A stretch of 64,000 nucleotides of DNA from Valencia hispanica (taxonomy: Eukaryota; Chordata; Actinopteri; Cyprinodontiformes; Valenciidae): contig OY747700.1 of the NCBI GenBank assembly GCA_963556495.2, positions 8,494,520 to 8,558,519 of the forward strand, written 5' to 3'. The position numbers and the translations under genes were made by a program. Positions 11,976-24,007 of the stretch are shown piece after piece. Each line of letters starts with the position of its first letter. Position 1 is the stretch's first letter. The notes under the pieces were generated by a model. That model made no database searches. It was not told the origin of the DNA and saw only the letters and a list, made by a program, of their open reading frames with translations.

Positions 11976-13974
11976 CTAACTATAAGCTTTATCAAAAAGG
12001 AAAGTTTTAAGCCTGGCCTTAAAAGTAAACAGAGTGTCTGCCTCACGGACTAAAGCTGGGAACTGGTTCCACAGGAGAGGAGCCTGATAACTAAAAGATC
12101 TGCCTCCCATTCTACTTTTAGAAATCCTAGGAACTACAAGTAAACCTGCAGTCTGAGAGCGAAGTGCTCTGTTAGGAACATATGGAACAATTAGATCTCT
12201 GATGTATGATGGAGCTTGATTATTAAGGGCTGTGTATGTAAGAAGAAGGATCTTAAATTCTATTCTGGATTTAACAGGGAGCCAATGAAGGGAAGCTAAA
12301 ACAGGAGAAATGTGATCTCTCTGTTTAATATTCATCAGAACTCTTGCTGCCGCATTTTGGATCAACTGAAGGCTTTTAATGGCATTTTGTGGACTACCTG
12401 ATAGTAAAGAATTACAGTAGTCCAGCCTTGAGGTAACAAATGCATGGACTAGTTTCTCAGCATCACTCCTGGACAGGATGTTTCTAATTTTAGCACTATT
12501 CCGGAGGTGAAAGAAAGAAATCCTAGAAACCTGTTTAATATGGGATTTAAATGTCAAGTCTCGGTCAAAAATAACGCCGAGGTTCTTTACGTTATTACTG
12601 GGGGCCAATTTAATACCATCCAGATGAAGTGATTGACTAATCAGTTTCTGTTTAAGAACTTCTGGTCCAAAGACAGCAACTTCTGTTTTGTCAGAATTTA
12701 AAAGCAAAAAGTTTGGGGTCATCCATGTTTTTATGTCTTCCAGACATGCCTGTAATCTACCTAACTTACTGGGTTCATCAGGATTTATGGATAAATATAG
12801 TTGTGTATCATCTGCATAGCTGTGGAAATGTATCCCATGCTGTCTAATGATTCTACCAATTGGGAGCATATATATGGTGAACAGAATTGGTCCAAGCACA
12901 GAACCCTGTGGAACTCCACAAGTAACCCTTGAGAGTGAAGAAGATTTATCATTTAGATGAACAAACTGGAATCTATCAGACAAATATGATTTAAACCAGC
13001 CTAGTTCCTTTGATCCCTGCAACATGTTCAAGCCTTTCTAAGAGAATATTATGATCGACTTTGTCAAAAGCAGCACTGAGATCTAACAAAACCAGAACAG
13101 ACACAAGTCCATTATCTGAGGCCATTAGAATATCATTAGTAACCTTCACCAGTGCTGTTTCAGTGCTATGATGAGCTCTAAAACCTGACTGAAACTCTTC
13201 AAACAGCTCATTACTGTTTAGATGCTCACAGACTTGATTAGCAACAATTTTCTCAAGGACTTTGGATAAGAAAGGAAGGTTAGATATAGGTCTGTTTTTC
13301 ACTAAGTCATCTTGATCAAGGAAAGGTTTCTTGAGTAAAGGTTTAATTACAGCTATTTTAAATTCCTGTGGTACGTATCCGTTTACTAAGGATAGATTCA
13401 TCATATCCAAAATGGGGCCAGGAACCAAATGGAACACTTCTTTAAATAATTTGGTTGGGATTGGGTCCAACATACAAGTTGAAGGTTTAGATGAGGCTAA
13501 TATTTTTGATAATTCCGAAAGCTCGACTGAATCAAAACAGACTAAGCACAACCGAGGATCTACAGTTCTTTCCGATACCGCCTCATTAACTGAGGAAGAA
13601 GTAATCATGCTTGGGAGGATGCCAATGATTTTATTTTTAATAGAATTAATTTTATTTATGAAGAATCCCAAAAAAACATCACTGATAAGAGCTGGGGGAA
13701 TAGTTGGCTCAACAGAGCTATGACTCTGTGTAAGTTTCGCTACTGTACTAAAAAGAAACCTAGGATTGTTTTTATTCGCCTCTATTAATGATGAAAAATA
13801 TGCTGTTCTAGCTTGTCGAAGGGTCTTTTTATACAGCAGTAGACTGTTATTCCAGGTTAAATAGGAATCCTCTAGGTGTGTAGAGTGCCATTTTCTCTCC
13901 GGCTTCCTAGTATTCTGCTTTAAAGTACGCAACTCTGCGTTGAACCAAGGAGTCAGCCTCCTATGGTTAGCCAC
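11976..13974 (-). pseudogene. LINE ORF2, reverse transcriptase part (frame change near 13000)
   Basis: The upstream piece (13974-12991) has [11 protein letters not shown] and L-L-D-L-S-A-A-F-D, the first catalytic aspartate block. The downstream piece (from 13031) has G-V-P-Q-G-S-V-L-G-P and F-H-S-Y-A-D-D-T-Q-L, the YADD catalytic pair. It runs on into a C-terminal region with S-L-H-W-L-P-V typical of L2/CR1 LINEs. The frames overlap at 12991-13031, so a small indel broke the ORF. The apparent starts are mid-protein codons, not real starts. Confidence 0.88.
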
Positions 13975-14913
13975 TTAATTTATTAAGGGGGCTACACTAT
14001 CTAATGCCAAACGCAATGAGGACGTAACGCTGTGAACCAGACCATCAATTTCTGAAGGGTTAGAGATAGAATTGCTGCCATCCACTGTGTTAGCCAGAGA
14101 CACTAAGGAAAGTAAGAATGGAACAGATTCTTTAAAAATTGTTACAGCATTGTCTGATAAAGCTCTACTATAATGAAATTTTCTTTCAGATTTAAGATGG
14201 TCAGTTAAAGTAAATTCAAAAGTTATTAAGAAGTGGTCAGACAGGACTGGGTTATGTGGGTGGACTGTTATTTCCTCACACTCAATATCGTATGTCAGTA
14301 CAAGGTCCAAAGTGTGTTTGCCCGAGTGGGTGGATCCCTGTACTTTTTGAGTAAAGCCAATTGAGTCTAAAATAGCATTAAAGGCTGCATTTAGGCTATC
14401 ACTTTCAGTGTCCGCATGAATATTGAAGTCCCCCACTATAATGACCCTATCAGTATTTAATACTAAATCAGATAAAAAATGTGAGATCTGATCCAAGAAT
14501 TGAGAGTAAGGGCCTGGTGGACGATACAAAACCACAAACAAAAATGGTCTTAATGTTGTGCAACTTGGATGAGGAAAATTAAGGGTTAGATGTTCAAAAG
14601 AACTGTAGCTATCAATTGGTCTGGGACTAATTACTAAATCAGAACGAAAAATGGTTGCAACTCCTCCCCCTCGCCCAGTATTTCTAGGAATGTGAAAATT
14701 TAAATGACTGGAAGGAGTTGACTCATTTATACTGACATAATCCTCCTGCTGCAACCAGGTTTCTGTGAGACAAAGGAAATCAATGTGATTATCACAAATC
14801 AAGTCATTTACTAACAAAGTCTTTGAGGAGAGAGATCTTATGTTTAATAAACCACATTTAATAGATTTATTTTTCTGTTCAGTCAAATTTGTATTTATCT
14901 TTGAGATTTCCAT
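13975..14913 (-). pseudogene. LINE ORF2, AP-endonuclease part (ends at an in-frame stop)
   Basis: The 312-codon frame starts M-E-I-S-K-I-N and has the endonuclease landmarks N-I-R-S-L, L-T-E-T-W-L, G-G-G-V-A, Y-R-P-P-G, V-G-D-F-N-I-H and S-D-H-F-L-I. This domain nicks the target DNA for reverse transcription. A TAA at about 13975-13977 interrupts the frame, which otherwise continues without shift into the reverse transcriptase part. A single nonsense change therefore separates the two. Confidence 0.9.
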
Positions 14914-14949
14914 AATTTGCTTTTGTTGGCTTAACTTTTAATCCATTTA

Positions 14950-15415
14950 ATTTTGGCCGTGGGCAAGACACTGTTTCTATAGGGTAATGGGTGGGTAACA
15001 GTACAGAAGCAGCAGAGAGGTGGGTTAAACTACGACTCTGCTTCCTGGTCTGGACCCTGGGTTGTCAGTGTTTTGGAGGACTTATAAATTCGCCCATATT
15101 CCTAGAAAGAAGAACTGCACCTTCCAAAGTGGGATGGATGCCGTCTCTCCGGATCAGACCAGGTTTTCCCCAAAATGTTCGCCAGTTATCAATGTTTAAA
15201 GGTATTAATTCTACTACTACTCTGAGGTTGTCTAGGTTTTTGATTTTTCACTCATCAAATTTACATTTGAAGAGTCATTATACTTTGAGGGAGTTTGTGA
15301 TAATATACCATCTCAATAAATTCAGAAGAGAAAGTGGTGCTGCAGAAAGAAGGGTTGAAATAAAAGAAAATTGTATTTGGACTAAAGTTGGTAATAATTT
15401 AAGTAGCAAAAATCA
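14950..15415 (-). pseudogene. LINE ORF1 C-terminal remnant, esterase-like
   Basis: Around 15134-15145 the minus strand reads R-R-D-G-I-H-P-T-L-E-G-A. This is the D-x-x-H block that holds the catalytic Asp and His of SGNH-type esterases found in ORF1 of many CR1/L2 LINEs. The frame soon meets a stop, and upstream sequence is broken. It lies just 5' of the endonuclease, as expected for ORF1. Confidence 0.6.
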
Positions 15416-15842
15416 GTGAGAGGGGGGTTGGGGGGTTGGGGGGTTGAACACCACAAAACAACTGTGTTTGGGACAACCAAATGGCTAGCACCAGCCCTGC
15501 ATTTACTGATGGATTTACAGCAACAGTCACTTCACTAGGAGTATCTATAGAGGACCCAGCTTTTATTTTGATAGTCCACTTCTGCAAGTGAATTTGCATA
15601 TCAGCTAAATATTTTGCTGAGTTAAATATTTACTTCCAAGCGATATATTTAGCTAACCAGTTTAGCTTCCTTGGAGCTGTTTGCACCACTATCCTCGCTT
15701 ACAGTGCAAAAAGCTTTAGATCTTTAAATGTTTCTGTCTAATGGCACACAGATTTTCAACAAAATCTTTCATTTGAATTACATTTATTGTGGATCTCATT
15801 TGTCACATTACATTACAAACATCAGTACATTTTATTGACAAT

Positions 15843-16180
15843 TTATGATTGACCAACATGTAAATTAGTCCAAAGTTGTGAAGTGGAAGAAAAGCAATCC
15901 ATAGTTTTCGTTTCTTTTTGTAGCAAATAAAGATCTGAGAAGTGTTGCATGTGTTGTATTCTGCCACCCAGGTCAACACTTTGTAGGACCGCCTTTTGCT
16001 TCTGGTCTAAGGGAAGGCGAACTTCGTCTTTTGCAGCCAAAAAAAAAAAAAAAAAAACATCCCCACAGCATGACGCTGCCACCACCATGTTGTACTACAG
16101 GGCTGGTCTGTTCTTGGTGACGTGCACCATTAGTTTTCCACCACATGTAGCACTTTGTATGGGGGTCAAAAAGTTATCAT
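15843..16180 (-). mobile_element. Tc1-like transposon fragment
   Basis: On the minus strand near 16060-16090 the sequence 'acatggtggtggcagcgtcatgctgtgggg' reads H-G-G-G-S-V-M-L-W-G, the conserved block before the second catalytic aspartate of Tc1 transposases. The rest is frameshifted and interrupted by an A-tract (16040-16057). Confidence 0.65.
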
Positions 16181-16664
16181 AGCTTTTGATATGATGCAAG
16201 CCCATGTTTAGTGATTCACAGCAGGTTGTGTTTTTAACATAACAAAATCTCTAAGGTGAACTGAGATGAACAATTGCAACACTGGTTCCCTCGTGCCTTC
16301 AAAAAAAACAAGGTTAATAGGTTGCAAACAGCAGACGTGTCTTTTCTCCTTATTTTGTACAATTAAAATGAATGAATTAAATAATAGCTTTCTAACTATA
16401 TCTCAGTTTGCACAGAAGTAGCCTGCCAGCTAAATCTCACCCCGCCTGTGTCTGGCTATTGGTTCAGCAGTTCAGCTCTGGATGAACAGTTTGTCCTTCT
16501 GCCCCCCCCCCCCCCCCCCCACACACACACCTGGTCATGCAGTCCAGTTCAGATAGATGTGGGTGGAAGAGGAACAGAACGAACTTGCCCTGTGTCAAAA
16601 TCGATTTGTTGTCATTGCATTTGCGCTCTAATTCATCTGCTGTGCTGCAAAATCCAACGCCTGC

Positions 16665-16765
16665 ACATTACACCTCCAACATGTTCTATAATTTTATTTT
16701 TTTACCTCTATTTATCCAGGTAAATCAACTGAGAACCAATTCTTATTTGCATAAGGTCGTGAGGT
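16665..16765 (-). repeat. LINE/SINE 3' tail, reversed
   Basis: The 'tttttacctctatttatccaggtaaatcaactgagaaccaattctt' stretch is a common fish retroposon tail in reverse orientation. Only the end is present. Confidence 0.5.
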
Positions 16766-17329
16766 AGCAATTATACATGCCACAGAAGAGCATATTAAAA
16801 AGAAAATCAAACAATTTGTAGCGCTCCAAAAGAGATTAAAGAGCAGCATAAATATAGTAGTATATAAAAATAAGTTGCTAAAAGCGAGAGCAGAGTTCTC
16901 TGGCTGTTGTTTATGATGATTTTATTTAGAAGCAGAGAATAAAAACACTGAGCTAAGCTTCATGGGTCTGTTCCAAAGGATTCCAGTTGCTTACAGAAAA
17001 AACTTTAAAAGAAGAGCAACCAAAGGAGATGTGGGGTTTGGGGATCAGGAGATTAATGAAGGTGCTAAAAAATAAATTTCGACCATCATTCATCCATTCT
17101 CTACACCCTCTTATCCTTGCAAGAGATACGTGGGGGAATCGGTGTATTGTGTTGTTTGTTGTGAGACACACAACAAACAACTTTGCACTCACACACACTC
17201 ACTCCTTACGACATGTTACGGGAATCAATTAACATAACATGCATGGTTTTCTTTTTGGGCTGTAAAACAGAGGCCGCTCTAGACTTTTTAGTTGTTCCTT
17301 ATTTTGGCCGAAGAGCTCATTGGGGTTTA

Positions 17330-17830
17330 GATGTTGTTCTGGAGGCTGAATCTGCGCTCCGCTGCCACACTTGAGACTGGAATTAAGCACCACTTCAGCC
17401 AAAGTTTTGAAATGAGGGGAACATTTCTCCAATTGAAGTGATCAGAAGTCGGAAAGACTCTCTGAACGAGCCGTTTCTTGACCCACAAGCTATCGCTTCA
17501 GCAGGAGGAAATCCCACTGCATGCACCGCCTCTGGCACGACACCGGGCGCCTTGGAGCGCGCCTGTGACCAGGTGCACTGCTCACAGTCGCGCTCCAAAG
17601 TCTCTGTAACAGTGTAATTCTTTAACACGCTGTGAGCTCCCGGTTAGCGAGATGTATTGGGTACGACTTTCAGATCTGAGACGATGCTCCGATGCTCTCA
17701 TGGGAATCTTTTTTTGATTGATTTTTACCTGCACTCTATGAGTAAAGTTGGAAATGTCTGCGTGTGTGCACCAAGTGGTCAGAGGTGTGAATTGTAATCT
17801 GTTGAAATGACAGATGGCTTTCAATTTTGA
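17330..17830. repeat. Dispersed repeat, copy 1 (partner near 37.5-37.9 kb)
   Basis: Segments such as 'ggaggctgaatc', 'gaacatttctcc', 'ttgaagtgatcagaa', 'cgcttcagcaggaggaaatccca' and 'gatgctcagatgctctcatgggaatctttt' recur in the same order in the 37480-37920 region. That region lies inside an element with 'ggtgtccaaacttt' ends. This copy lacks those ends. Confidence 0.7.
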
Positions 17831-17887
17831 CATCGTATTTCTTTTTTTTAAAAACAACAAATACGGAAAATATTCGGCTAGCGCGAC

Positions 17888-18046
17888 TCCGGCTGTGAAA
17901 GGAAGCCAGAGTACCCGGAGAGAACCAACTTATGCATCTGGAGAACATGCAAACTTCATGCAGAAAGAACAGGATTCAAACCCAGAACCCTCTACCTTCA
18001 ACAGCAACAGTTACACCAACTGTGCTACCATGCGGCCTCTACACTT
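17888..18046 (-). repeat. tRNA-like SINE, reverse orientation
   Basis: On the minus strand it reads 'ggccgcatggtagcacagttggtgtaac...gggtttgaatcctgttctttctgcatgaagtttgcatgttctcc'. This is the box-B-containing head of a SINE very common in fish genomes. A plus-strand copy lies at 25870-26110. Confidence 0.7.
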
Positions 18047-18367
18047 CAACTAGGGCTGTGGATATTGAGAAATGACTGGAGTAAGTGATTATCCATCTTA
18101 TACCTAGACCCCATGATAAATTATGTCATTTCTGTTGATAACATCTGGTGAAGAACTCCAGAACTAGGAGCGCTGTCATTTTAACAACACACAAAATACA
18201 GGAGCAAAGAATGAAGAGTTTATTGGGTGAATTGACTCTATTATAGAGCTGCAGCTGAGTGTTCCAGAGTCATATTTCATCTGTATAGCTGCCTAACAAC
18301 AGGTGTTTGTGACACAGAAGCTAGCTGTTTATGCAATATTGTCCAGGAAACACCAAGTGTCGTGCAG

Positions 18368-18462
18368 AGGTACACCTGAATGTCGTCTCCGACAGTCAGT
18401 TGGGCCGCGACTGGTTTATAGCGATCGCTCCGCTTCCGCCTCTGCATCCTTTAACTGCACAG
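18368..18462 (+). other. Isolated exon-like open stretch
   Basis: A 95-nt open segment lies between an AG (18366-18367) and a good donor GTGAGC at 18463. It reads as 31 residues, including G-R-D-W-F-I-A-I-A-P-L-P-P. The base composition and absence of repeats look coding-like, but the acceptor lacks a pyrimidine tract and no partner exons were found nearby. The D-W-F-[IV]-A string recalls TMEM8/PGAP6-type proteins, but it is too short for a call. Confidence 0.25.
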
Positions 18463-18689
18463 GTGAGCAGCTTTCCGGAGATCCTGGAAGCTGCGTGTCT
18501 GCAGAGACGGAGAGAGAGAGAGAGCAGGATAGAACAACGGATCGATGGTGGATGACTAATGATTCGTTGTTCTATGGTGCTCTCCGCCCCCAAACAGGAA
18601 CGCATGAGTCAGTGTTACATGATGTGGGTGTGAACCCATGTTGCTTTAAGAGGCTTATCATACAAGCTGTTGTTTAGTTAGCAGCAGAG

Positions 18690-19650
18690 GTACTAAACCT
18701 GTTAACTGGTCCTGGTCGACAGTTCATATCATCATTTGCATGTTGGAGCTAAAACGTTTTCTAACCTGGAACACAAAAAATAAACTTGGTTTCAGTCTCT
18801 GATCACAAATATGATGCCACTGCTTGTCATGCATATGATACTTTTTCTGCTTATTTGTTTTTTGCATTATGGTCAGAACCTCCACTTATCTTCTAAAGGA
18901 GCTTTCAAGCAAACCTCTAGGGTTCTAAAACCATGTTGCATTAAAAAAATCTTACTGATTTCTAAAGAAAAACTGCTTAAAGATTCAAGGTGGTGTAACA
19001 ATGAGCAGCTTTTCAGGTTGCTTGATCAATCTTTCACTTGTATTAATGCTCTGATACAAGTTATTACTGGCAATAACCCTCCTCTAGAAGTGGAAACAGC
19101 TGCTTTAGATTTTTTTTTTATTAGGGCACTTAAACATTAAAAATGTCTAATTCTGGTATTTCAAATTTGTTTTTTGTTTTTTTTCTGAAAGGAAGAAAAG
19201 CTCCTCATATTTATTTATTTGATCAACACAATTTTTAACTCCTGATCAGGTGGCTGGGGAACACATTGTGAAATCGGGCCAATTGCATCAACATAAACCC
19301 AAGTTTTTTTCTTTTGTTTTTTTTGTGTTTGTTTTTTGCCACACTTGAAAGCAACGCTGACACAACATCTCACGAATCATGTAAAATGATTTAAAAATAG
19401 AAACTTGTTATAAAATAAAGTCTGGACAGTTTCATCCAGTTCAGAACCAAATTCACAGAAACAAACAAAAAAAAAACACGTATTTGATTAAATGGAAGAT
19501 AATAAAGACTGGAAACCGTTTAACTTTTCTGGAGGTATTTTTTCTAAAAGAAGAAGGTGTGTTGCATGTGTTTTAGCTTTTATTTAATAAACATTTGCAG
19601 AGAATTCTTCATAGAGCTGATTCTGGTCTCATTGCTGGAATTCACAGATC
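18690..19650. other. No recognised feature
   Basis: AT-rich DNA with T-tracts (about 19110, 19170 and 19310). An open frame at 18811-19140 shows no recognisable domain and is probably chance. Confidence 0.4.
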
Positions 19651-19657
19651 TTCAGGG

Positions 19658-19904
19658 TAGGGCTGGGCAATATACAGATTTATCGAATCTTCTGTTTATG
19701 AAGCTTGAACTTTTGGAATATCGAGGGGAAAAAATTTCCATTACACCTCTTTGGCCTTCCATCTTGTTTTACAATGTGTATTCATTGGACATATAACTTA
19801 TAACTTGGAAGTACCAAGGAATGTTAAATATTGATAAAACGTATAGTGATTTGCTTTATATCGTGATGTAGCTTAATGTAGACTGATATATAGACCCAGC
19901 TCTA
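19658..19904. mobile_element. Short MITE with 'TAGGGCTGGGCAATAT' ends
   Basis: The left end TAGGGCTGGGCAATATACAG is mirrored at the right by 'atatatagacccagctcta'. The flanks share only CTTC, so no clear target duplication survives. It is non-coding. Confidence 0.65.
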
Positions 19905-19964
19905 CTTCTCTTCTTTGTATTTATCTGGCAGATCTGTTTCTGCGAAACTGGAAAAAATAGCCTC

Positions 19965-20945
19965 TTCCTGTAGGGATGCTTTAAGTTGTGTCCCTCAGGG
20001 ATTCATCTTGGGACCATTTTAATTCACCTTTTACATTTTCCCTTCGATTCAAATATTTTATTTAATTGTTATATAGGGACAGAAGTAAATGCTTTGGAGT
20101 CCTGATGATCGTAACACTGTGCAATCTATTCAGAACTGCATCTAAGAGATGAAAAGCAGAGTAGCTAACAACTTTCTACAGCTAAACGTTTTTGGTTAAC
20201 AAATCTTGCATTCCATTTAAAACCAATGTCATTGATTTTTTTTAGGCCCAAACCAGGAATTTAGATGTTATTTTTTCCAGTTTTTTAAAATTTGATGCAA
20301 ACTCAACTCTCTTTGCTTTAGCTTTTGCCACTTCCTGATGACTGAGCTGCAGCTGGTTCTTAATTTTGCAGCTGGACCTCTGACTGGACCCAGAAAAATA
20401 AAAAAATAAAAAATACCTCCTGTATTTATGTCAATTCCCCTCCTGATCTGTTTATTTTTAAGCTCTGCATTGGAAACTCACACATTTCATATTCTATTTC
20501 AACTTTTTTTTAAAGCTATACTTTAGAAAAGTTACTTAAAATTAGGTTTGAATTATTTTGTCATTTTAAATCCTTTTTAGTTTATTTTTCACATCTTCTT
20601 TGCTGATTGTCGTCTGTTTTGGTAATTTCTGTTCTTTTTTTATGTAATGTGGATTTAATCTACACTAATTAATAAATAATAGAAAAATGCTGTCTTATGC
20701 AACCACACCCAACAACACATAAAAACACTTTGAGGGAACAATTTAAACCCTCCCTTCTGGACAACTGCCTCATCAAAGCATTTCAGTTTATTTTTTAGAT
20801 TTTTTTGACTTGAAAAGAATGAATGCCGTCAGCTTTCTATGATTTAAATGTAAAAACCTTTTTCTTTTACCTCTTGGCCTGGTCACCCTTGCAAAAGAGA
20901 TATTGATCTCAATGGGCTCTTTACCTGGTTAAAAAATAAAATAAA
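19965..20945 (+). mobile_element. Decayed LINE with reverse-transcriptase remnant
   Basis: At 19990-20040 'gtccctcagggattcatcttgggaccattt' reads V-P-Q-G-F-I-L-G-P-F, a weathered G-V-P-Q-G reverse transcriptase block. At about 20140-20190 the pattern (K-S-R-V-A-N-N-F-L-Q-L-N) matches the region after YADD in L2-type LINEs. A tail-like end, 'tctcaatgggctctttacctggttaaaaaataaa', lies at 20910-20945. It may belong to a different element. Confidence 0.55.
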
Positions 20946-20999
20946 AACAAAATCATTACATGCATGGCCTTATAAATACAGCTCAGACCTGCTACTTGT

Positions 21000-22740
21000 C
21001 GACATTCCTTGGGTTTATTTTAAAAGTAAAAGAAAATGGAAGAGAAGAACATTTCTTTTCTCAACCTTGTCTGCTTGCACTGAAGTCTTAGTTTCCACAT
21101 TTTATATGAAAACTGTCTCCTGACATTTATTCAGATCAGAACTGTTTGACATTTTAGGTTTAAAATAAGATAAAAACTCAGAAGGAAGAGAAGAAAATGA
21201 TCTCAACAAAGCCGTGACCTAAAATAGTATGTTCATGTTTCCATGTGCACCGCCACCAGCCATTAGTGATGTCACCAGCTTTTATAGCCATCTCTACCAT
21301 AAATAGCCATCCTCACACAATAGAAATAAAAGAGGAATGGCTGACGTTCATTTAGCAAAAAGAAATCTACAGACCGCTGGTCCTGTTAAGAATGTCGTCG
21401 TATTGTCTTTTCTTAGCTCTGGTTGTTTTTACTAACTTTTTGTTTTCACTTGGAACATCACCAAAGTGAACAAAGTCCACAAACAGAACCAAAAACTGAC
21501 CAGCAGAGAGTGGAGGTTATTTAAGCTGGATTGTAAAAGACAGAACAAAATAAAAAAAAAATAAAAAAACAGGAAGATGGGTTAGTAATAAAAGTTGAGC
21601 CACAGTTGAGTTCAGGCGTGGATCCTGGCTGGTGAATCACCAGCCAGGATCCATCCTGTGGCAGAGTCACAGGGACACGAACACGCCTACTCTGGGAAAA
21701 ACAGCTTTCCAAAAGGGGAAAAATACAACCTGAAAGCACAGCAGCGACCTGTCGTTAACATGCTGCTGGCAACCAAGCGATACGATTAGAAAAACAAGAA
21801 GGAATGAAGCTTTGATGGTTCACTGTCACCCTGCAGAGAAATATAGAAACTAACTGGGTGGAGTTTCATCGTAAAGCCAATTTATTCCAGAAATATGGAA
21901 ATCTTGGGAATAAAAGTTACTGAATAATAGTAATAATACATTTATTTGTTGTATTTCTGTGATGCAGAAGAGAGGACTGTCAGTCTTTTATTGCCTCTCT
22001 ATAAGTCTGCCGTTGTTGCAGTAAAATAATAAAACTGTCTAGGATTTTTCTGACCTGGTTTCTGTGGTTACACACCAGCACACCTCCACGGTGCATGGAG
22101 AACTCAGCACGCCTTCGCTCCGATATCTGTGTTTTGGGGTGCAGAGATGTGGTAAGAAACGTTGCAGCGACTAACCCGAAGGGAAAACAGGTGTGTTTGC
22201 ATGTGTGAACAACCTGGAATTTCTCTGCTTCTTTCTTTCTTTCTTTCTTTCTTATCAATCTGCAGGTTTCACCAGTAACAAAAGGGAACCGGAGTCATTC
22301 ATCACGCCTCTAAATAAAGGCACATTCCTCGGCTTTACGTGGATGTTTCTGCTCCCTGTGCTCTGAGCTGCTGGTGGAAATAAACGAGACTCTAATCTCC
22401 CCCTCCTTCATTCTGTTACCATACCCTAATCATCCCTTGTGGCTCCATCAACTGTCTATTCTTGCGCTCTGGCGCCCCCTTCTTGTCTCCAGCAGAAGTT
22501 GTGTATTCCTACCCTGGATTTGGGCAACCATTTGATAAAACTGTAAGTATCTTAATATGCTTCATTGTCAGAGACGTTCATTACCTTGTGATCACAAAGT
22601 AAATATATTTTTTCCGCAGTTGGAATCCCCCAAATCCCCAAATCAACACTAAATGTATTTGTTTTACCCTCAAACCGTGTTACATTTGATGGTTGAAAAA
22701 AACAAACAATTCTATTAAAGAATTAAAATAAAATAAAACG
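21000..22740. other. No gene recognised; holds a palindrome and a short TTTC run
   Basis: Mostly AT-rich single-copy-looking sequence. A (TTTC)n run lies at about 22229-22251 and a 35-nt near-palindrome at 21619-21653. No conserved ORF is seen. Confidence 0.45.
21619..21653. repeat. 35-nt near-perfect palindrome
   Basis: Two 17-nt arms (TGGATCCTGGCTGGTGA and its reverse complement) are separated by a single A. The arms are GC-rich compared with the surroundings and could form a hairpin or cruciform. Confidence 0.85.
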
Positions 22741-22974
22741 TGTTGTGGGCCAGAGGGACATCACCTTTTGCTTAAACTCTTCCCAGGTCGGAGGGATGTT
22801 CCTAGCTCTTCCTGGAACTCATCCAGGGTCTGGTGAGAGGTTGCACCTCGCCCTACAAGTCCTCTGGATGTCCAAGGGACACCACCGTCTCCCCTCCAAG
22901 TCAAAGTTCCCTCCAAAGTCATAAACCGTGCCTCAGGAGGTCCGCTTTCAACTCATGCACAAACTCAGCTCCAA

Positions 22975-23945
22975 GGCAAGGCAAGGCAAGGCAAGGCAAT
23001 TTTATTTGTATAGCACACTTTCAACAGCAGGGTAATTCAAGGTGCTTTACATGATTTGGTGATTTAAAAGAAACAAATAAAAGAAACACACATTACACAT
23101 GATACACAATAAAGCAAGAGAAAAATAAAAAAAAGCAAGAGAGCATGAACACATTTCATACATATGACATCAAGCATTTACTCAAAGGCAATTCTAAACA
23201 GATGGGTTTTTAGTCTCGATTTAAAGCAGTTCAGAGTTTCAGCAGCTCTACACTCGTCAGGAAGTCTGTTCCAGATAAGGGGAGCATAAAAAGTGAAATC
23301 TGCTTCTCCATGTTTAGTTCTGAGTCTAGGGATGCTTAGTAGGCTAGAGTTGGAGGACCTGAGTGGTCTTGGTGGTTGGTACCATGACAACAGGTCTTCA
23401 ACATATTTTGGTGCTAAGCCATGTAATGATTTATAAACCAGTAGGAGTATTTTAAAGTCTATTCTCTGAGCTACAGGGAGCCAGTGTAAGGACTTTAGAA
23501 CTGGGGTGATGTGCTCTACTTTCCTGGTTCTAGTGAGGAACACGAGCAGCAGCGTTCTGGATCAGCTGCAGCTGTCTGATTGACTTTTTAGGCAGACCTG
23601 TGAAGATGCTGTTGCAGTAATCAATCCGACTAAAGATAAACGCATGGATGAGTTTTTGCTAGGTCGTGTTGCAAAATCAGTCCTTTAATCCTAGAGATGT
23701 TCTTCAGGTGATAGAACGCAGGCCTTGTTATTGCCTTTATGTGACCCTGGAGGTTCAGGTCTGAGTCCATTACTACACCTAGGTTACGAACCTGATCAGT
23801 AGTTTCTAGCTGTATTAATTGAAGCTGTGTGCTGACTCTTGATCGTTCCTCCTTGGGTCCAAAAATAATTACTTCAGTTTTGTTTCTATTCAGCTGGAGA
23901 AAGTTATAGCACATCCATCCATTTATTTGGTCAATGCATTGATTT
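22975..23945 (-). mobile_element. L2-type LINE, 5'-truncated, second family
   Basis: The 3' end is the 'ggcaaggcaaggcaaggcaattttatttgtatagcac' block at 22975-23012. Reading the minus strand, 23914-23630 encodes the region after the catalytic site ([11 protein letters not shown], then [10 protein letters not shown]). 23543-23178 encodes the C terminus (L-K-S-L-H-W-L-P-V-A, then P-L-I-W-N-R-L-P). Short frame breaks separate the two pieces. The catalytic YADD part is missing. Confidence 0.85.
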
Positions 23946-24007
23946 AGGGATTGAATGGGTTAAGGACCGTCGACCTCCTGCAGCACAAGTTCCTGTTCTT
24001 TTCAACG

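Larger units (their letters stand above)
11256..15415 (-). mobile_element. L2/CR1-type LINE, nearly full length, inactive
   Basis: Reading the minus strand 5' to 3': the end of an esterase-like ORF1 (about 15415-14950), then ORF2 with endonuclease (14913-13975) and reverse transcriptase (13974-11976), then a 3' UTR of about 0.7 kb. The 3' end is the 'ttatttatatagcgccaattcacaac' type tail near 11270-11310. ORF2 is broken by an in-frame stop and a later frame change, so this copy cannot move itself. The 3' kilobase is nearly identical to the plus-strand copy at 24008-25010, which implies recent family activity. The 5' limit is uncertain. Confidence 0.85.

Noticed and set aside
13331..13723. 130-codon plus-strand frame
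   Set aside because: It is antisense to the LINE reverse transcriptase, which has clear catalytic motifs.
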